The position numbers and the translations under genes were made by a program. From positions 1 to 5,806 of the forward strand of contig DEPV01000120.1 of NCBI GenBank assembly GCA_002358955.1: a DNA stretch of 5,806 bases, written 5' to 3'. Within the stretch, counting starts at the first letter, position 1, and the number at the start of each line of letters is the position of its first letter. The stretch comes from Erysipelothrix sp. UBA3383 (GTDB lineage Bacteria > Bacillota_I > Bacilli_A > Erysipelotrichales > Erysipelotrichaceae). Positions 5,598 through 5,806 of this stretch are shown one piece after another. The notes under the pieces are model-generated. The model did not search any database and was not told the origin of the DNA. It saw only the letters and a list, made by a program, of their open reading frames with translations.

Positions 5598-5806
5598 TAT
5601 ACCAACACCTTCACAATCTCAATAAAGTCGCCTTCAACTTTAGGCGCATTGCTTAATGCAGCTTCATGATCCATCGTATGCGTCACTTCGTCCTCACGCA
5701 ACCACGTTGTGATGGTATCAAAAGGCATGTCCATCATTTCTATGGCATCGGTATCAATCAGATCCAATTGCTCAATTTGTTTTAGAAACACCGCGGAAGC
5801 CACTTG
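5597..5806 (-). CDS. gatC: Asp/Glu-tRNA amidotransferase subunit C (5' end cut by window edge)
   Basis: GatC is the small subunit that wraps around GatA and GatB and stabilises the complex. The 69 visible residues are the C-terminal two-thirds of a family of about 95-100 residues. The hallmark C-terminal pattern is present: LREDEV (36-41), D46-x-E48-x-AL (50-51), NAP (53-55), and EGDFIEIVKV (58-67). A GTG at 5803 could be read as a start, but it lacks an upstream ribosome binding site in view, would remove the first helix of the family, and the frame stays open to the window edge. The true start is therefore expected outside, about 30 codons further. The stop TAA (5599-5597) overlaps the gatA ATG by one base. 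gatC heads the visible operon; its promoter is out of view. Confidence 0.93.
   Translation of the reverse strand, partial: QVASAVFLKQIEQLDLIDTDAIEMMDMPFDTITTWLREDEVTHTMDHEAALSNAPKVEGDFIEIVKVLV

Noticed and set aside
5597..5803. gatC as a complete 68-residue gene starting at GTG 5803
   Set aside because: The frame stays open to the window edge, the family normally has about 30 more N-terminal residues, and the residues after the GTG align inside the GatC family. It is a truncated view, not a short gene.

Overview
All genes in this window lie on the minus strand. It looks like ordinary chromosomal housekeeping DNA from an AT-rich Gram-positive (Firmicutes-type) bacterium. The support is strong AAGGAGG-type ribosome binding sites, sigma-A-like promoters, tRNA genes with encoded CCA, and a gatCAB operon. 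Trp is encoded by TGG, so the standard code fits and a TGA=Trp mycoplasma is unlikely. An Erysipelotrichia-like host is possible from general resemblance, but this is not proven here.

In the direction of transcription (high to low coordinates) the layout is as follows. gatC (cut by the right edge), gatA and gatB form a tightly coupled operon: gatC/gatA share 1 nt and gatA/gatB share 4 nt. They encode the tRNA-dependent amidotransferase GatCAB, which converts Glu-tRNA(Gln), and in some bacteria Asp-tRNA(Asn), to the amidated form. A 225-residue single-pass membrane protein of unknown function follows 35 nt after gatB. It ends inside a hairpin that is probably the operon terminator (2168-2187).

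Next come two tandem copies of a promoter-tRNA-Asn(GUU)-tRNA-Glu(UUC) unit at about 1890-2105 and 1561-1772. The four tRNA bodies are pairwise identical, while the promoters and spacers have diverged. A clear rho-independent terminator (1525-1551) closes the second unit.

A 184-nt leader region with a probable promoter and a perfect 9-bp palindrome just before the ribosome binding site then leads into a half-size ABC exporter. That gene is cut by the left edge after the Q-loop.

Functionally, the right half supplies amidated aminoacyl-tRNA, the middle supplies tRNA-Asn and tRNA-Glu, and the left is an apparently unrelated membrane exporter. I see no CRISPR array, insertion sequence, phage gene or obvious new defence system. 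The points worth a second look are the duplicated tRNA pair, the terminator overlapping a stop codon, the N-terminally short GatA, the G1-C72 tRNA-Asn, the unknown membrane protein in the gat operon, and the palindrome in the ABC leader.
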